Shown here: positions 62,213 through 64,000 of the stretch, piece after piece
Numbering within the stretch: the first letter of the stretch is position 1
Layout: every line of letters begins with the position of its first letter
Assembly: GCF_038637725.1 (NCBI RefSeq)
Contig: NZ_CP152052.1
Coordinates: 2,153,501-2,217,500, forward strand
From: Psychrobacillus sp. FSL H8-0483
GTDB lineage: Bacteria; Bacillota; Bacilli; Bacillales_A; Planococcaceae
Length of the DNA: 64,000 nucleotides
Reading direction: 5' to 3'
The notes under the pieces: generated by a model
The model's input: only the letters and a program-made list of their open reading frames with translations
Told to the model about the DNA's origin: nothing
Database searches by the model: none
Program-made: the position numbers and the translations under genes

Positions 62213-63028
62213 TTATTCTGTTCTTGCCATGTTTTTAGCATAAAAAATCTCATCCATTTCTGTTTTTAACTTCTTCGTGATTAATATCTTCTCATCCTCG
62301 GTTAACTCGTCTTCTGTATAACCAAATAAGTAATTATTTAAATCAAATTTCTTTAGCTTGCATTTTGTATGAAAAATATTTTCTTGGTATACGTTTACAT
62401 CAATCATTTGAAAATTTTCTTGTAATCCTACCGGTATATAGTTTTGAATCGAGTTTATATCATGATCGATAAATAATTTATGACCCTTTACATCTCTAGT
62501 AAAGCCACGTACACGATAATCCATCACCATAACGTCTGTCTCAAATGAATGAATTAAATAATTCAACGCTTTCAATGGAGAAATTTCTCCGCATGTGGAA
62601 ATATCAATATCTGCTCGGAATGTACTAATTCCTTCATCCGGATGATATTCAGGATAAGTATGAACGGTTATATGACTTTTATCTAAATGTCCCACTACGG
62701 TTTCAGGTAGAGGTCCTGGTGATTCTTTAAAAGAATCCACGGAAGAATCATCGACAGGTCCTTCGGAAACCAAGATTGTAACACTTGCTCCCTGCGGTTC
62801 ATAATCTTGCTTAGCAATGTTTAAAATATTTGCCTCAATAATCTCAGATACTTTGGTTAATATTTTTGTCAATCGATCTGCACTATATTGCTCATCAATG
62901 TACTCAATATATTTCTCACGTTCTTCTTTCGTTCTTGTAAAACAAATATCATACATATTGAAACTTAATGTCTTTGTAAGGTTATTAAAACCATGTAACT
63001 CAATTCTTTGTTTAGGGGTTAAACTCAT
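62213..63028 (-). CDS. speD: S-adenosylmethionine decarboxylase proenzyme, E. coli-type
   Basis: Makes decarboxylated SAM for spermidine synthesis. The 271-residue chain matches the class 1A (E. coli) enzyme, with [10 protein letters not shown] at the start and the self-cleavage site HLDKSHI; Lys117-Ser118 would become the beta-chain end and the pyruvoyl group. Conserved [20 protein letters not shown] and GFTRD segments follow. Many Bacillus species use the short class 1B SpeD (about 125 residues) instead. No spermidine synthase gene is adjacent. AGAGAGG precedes the ATG. Confidence 0.93.
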   Translation of the reverse strand: MSLTPKQRIELHGFNNLTKTLSFNMYDICFTRTKEEREKYIEYIDEQYSADRLTKILTKVSEIIEANILNIAKQDYEPQGASVTILVSEGPVDDSSVDSFKESPGPLPETVVGHLDKSHITVHTYPEYHPDEGISTFRADIDISTCGEISPLKALNYLIHSFETDVMVMDYRVRGFTRDVKGHKLFIDHDINSIQNYIPVGLQENFQMIDVNVYQENIFHTKCKLKKFDLNNYLFGYTEDELTEDEKILITKKLKTEMDEIFYAKNMARTE

Positions 63029-63483
63029 TTTTATAGTACCTCTCTTCTGCTAAAATTTCAGGACAATTAATGAAGGTATGTAAAATCTCTATCACAATCC
63101 CCTTCTTATTTTAGTTTCCCTCAAATCGATTTTTCTAAAACATAAAAATAAATAACAAACAAAATGGAGAACTTTATATTTTATTCATACAGTCTCTATC
63201 TAAATTACGATTTCTTCTAGAATTCTTTGCATTTTACCGTCATTGTAATCAGCGTTTATCGTCTTTTTATATACTTTAAGAAACGAATAACTAATGCTAT
63301 ATCATATGCAGCTTTAGAAAAATCAATAAAGATATGTACTTTCTCAATGGAAAAAACGACATTATCACTCCTCGCAATTTATTTCATTTTTCCCATAGAA
63401 ACTTTGTTTAATTTAACAGAGCTTTTAATTTACAAGAAAAAAAGCCAGCTACATTTTACATAGCTGACTTTCTATTAATTCTA
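63029..63483. other. AT-rich intergenic region
   Basis: It probably holds the speD promoter. A forward 78-codon frame here has no ribosome binding site and is not called. A single TTTAACAGAGC repeat end lies at 63413-63423, then a terminator at 63441-63471. Confidence 0.5.
63441..63471 (-). terminator. Terminator of the SpoIID-like gene
   Basis: AAAGCCAGCTA (63441-63451) pairs with TAGCTGACTTT (63461-63471) with one G-U, and U7 follows on the leftward transcript. Confidence 0.75.
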
Positions 63484-64000
63484 TTAATATCTTGTTTCTA
63501 AGTCGATCCCTTGATAGAAATGTTTCAAAATCACATCAAAAGTATAGCCTTTTTCTGCCATTCCAACTGCTCCGACTTGAGACATACCAACACCATGTCC
63601 CCAACCGCCTCCATTTACTTTAAAACCTGTCACCTCTTTTGTTTCAATATCTTCTACTGGTTCGATAATAAATAAGGTGCTTAACAATACTGCTGGACTC
63701 CCGTTTGCATTAATATATTGTAAGGCCCAACGAATTCTATCTTTATATTCGTAGAATGTCCCATTTTCGGTGATAAATTCAATAGTTGCCACACGACCTG
63801 AACTTGAACGCTCTGTTACATTAATTTCAAGTACTTTTCCTACTTCCGTATTGAAGTACGTGCCAACCACCTGACTAATCTCTTCTGCCGTCCATTCAAA
63901 ATTCCAACGGTAATATCTCGACCAATCAGCTTCAAAATCACCGTTCTTTACTTCACGAAGTGACTCTCCACTACCATTATTTTTATAAATATCTAAAGCA
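63484..64000 (-). CDS. SpoIID/LytB domain-containing protein, partial
   Basis: The C-terminal part of a SpoIID/LytB-family protein; it enters from the right edge with at least 171 codons. The family signature GGGWGHGVGMSQVGAVGMAE is followed by ILKHFYQGIDLE, typical of the C-terminus. Such proteins are lytic transglycosylases of sporulation (SpoIID) or enhancers of amidases (LytB). The missing N-terminus prevents a choice between them. Confidence 0.87.
   Translation of the reverse strand, partial: ALDIYKNNGSGESLREVKNGDFEADWSRYYRWNFEWTAEEISQVVGTYFNTEVGKVLEINVTERSSSGRVATIEFITENGTFYEYKDRIRWALQYINANGSPAVLLSTLFIIEPVEDIETKEVTGFKVNGGGWGHGVGMSQVGAVGMAEKGYTFDVILKHFYQGIDLETRY

Noticed and set aside
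63227-63463. Forward 78-codon frame upstream of speD.
   Set aside because: No binding site, no family signal, and it ends in the SpoIID-like gene terminator.

Overview
The window looks like chromosomal DNA of an endospore-forming, low-GC Gram-positive bacterium of the order Bacillales, most likely a Planococcaceae-type genus such as Psychrobacillus, Lysinibacillus or Sporosarcina. The reasons are strong AGGAGG-type ribosome binding sites, frequent TTG and GTG starts, a SpoIID/LytB-type protein, CcpA-type cre sites, a phenylalanine dehydrogenase of the Lysinibacillus sphaericus kind, and Bacillales-style dispersed intergenic repeats. The genus is inferred from gene content only. No rRNA, tRNA, CRISPR array or intact insertion sequence was seen.

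Layout. 1-13.5 kb: a partial protein kinase, a hydrolase broken by one amber codon, pgi, a malL-glcK sugar operon with a cre site, a Lon-like protease fused in frame to a GrpB domain, and small stress or modification genes (GNAT, isochorismatase, DinB, methyltransferase, membrane proteins). 13.7-21.3 kb: 4-hydroxyphenylacetate (homoprotocatechuate) meta-cleavage genes hpaG1-hpaG2-hpaF and hpaB-hpaC-dapA-like-hpaE-hpaD. 21.5-24.3 kb: a TrpXYZ-type ABC importer. 24.5-30.9 kb: an operon of FlK-like thioesterase, phenylalanine dehydrogenase and a complete 2-oxoacid dehydrogenase complex (E1alpha, E1beta, E2, E3), with a divergent GntR regulator and a cre site. 32-36 kb: an NPD-family flavoprotein, a gamma-carbonic anhydrase/PaaY-like protein and an O-acyltransferase. 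36.4-49.7 kb: a phenylacetate operon (paaK, a ferredoxin reductase, ferredoxin, paaABCD, EthD, three crotonases, aldehyde dehydrogenase, paaH, paaJ, paaX). 50-64 kb: an accessory stretch rich in decayed genes and short repeats (broken phosphatase, ogt remnant, HAF-repeat gene with an in-frame TGA, frameshifted membrane gene), then NUDIX, HAD, kinase and membrane genes, speD and a SpoIID-like gene.

How it may work together (inference). Phenylalanine and tyrosine would be deaminated by the dehydrogenase. The 2-oxoacids would be oxidatively decarboxylated by the dedicated complex to phenylacetyl-CoA and 4-hydroxyphenylacetyl-CoA. Phenylacetyl-CoA would go directly into the Paa pathway without needing PaaK. 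4-Hydroxyphenylacetyl-CoA would be hydrolysed by the thioesterase to 4-hydroxyphenylacetate, the substrate of HpaBC. The region then reads as one aromatic amino acid catabolic island. Other departures from textbook clusters are a ferredoxin plus reductase where PaaE is expected, no MaoC-type ring-opening hydratase, no HpaH hydratase, and a DapA-type protein in place of HpaI.
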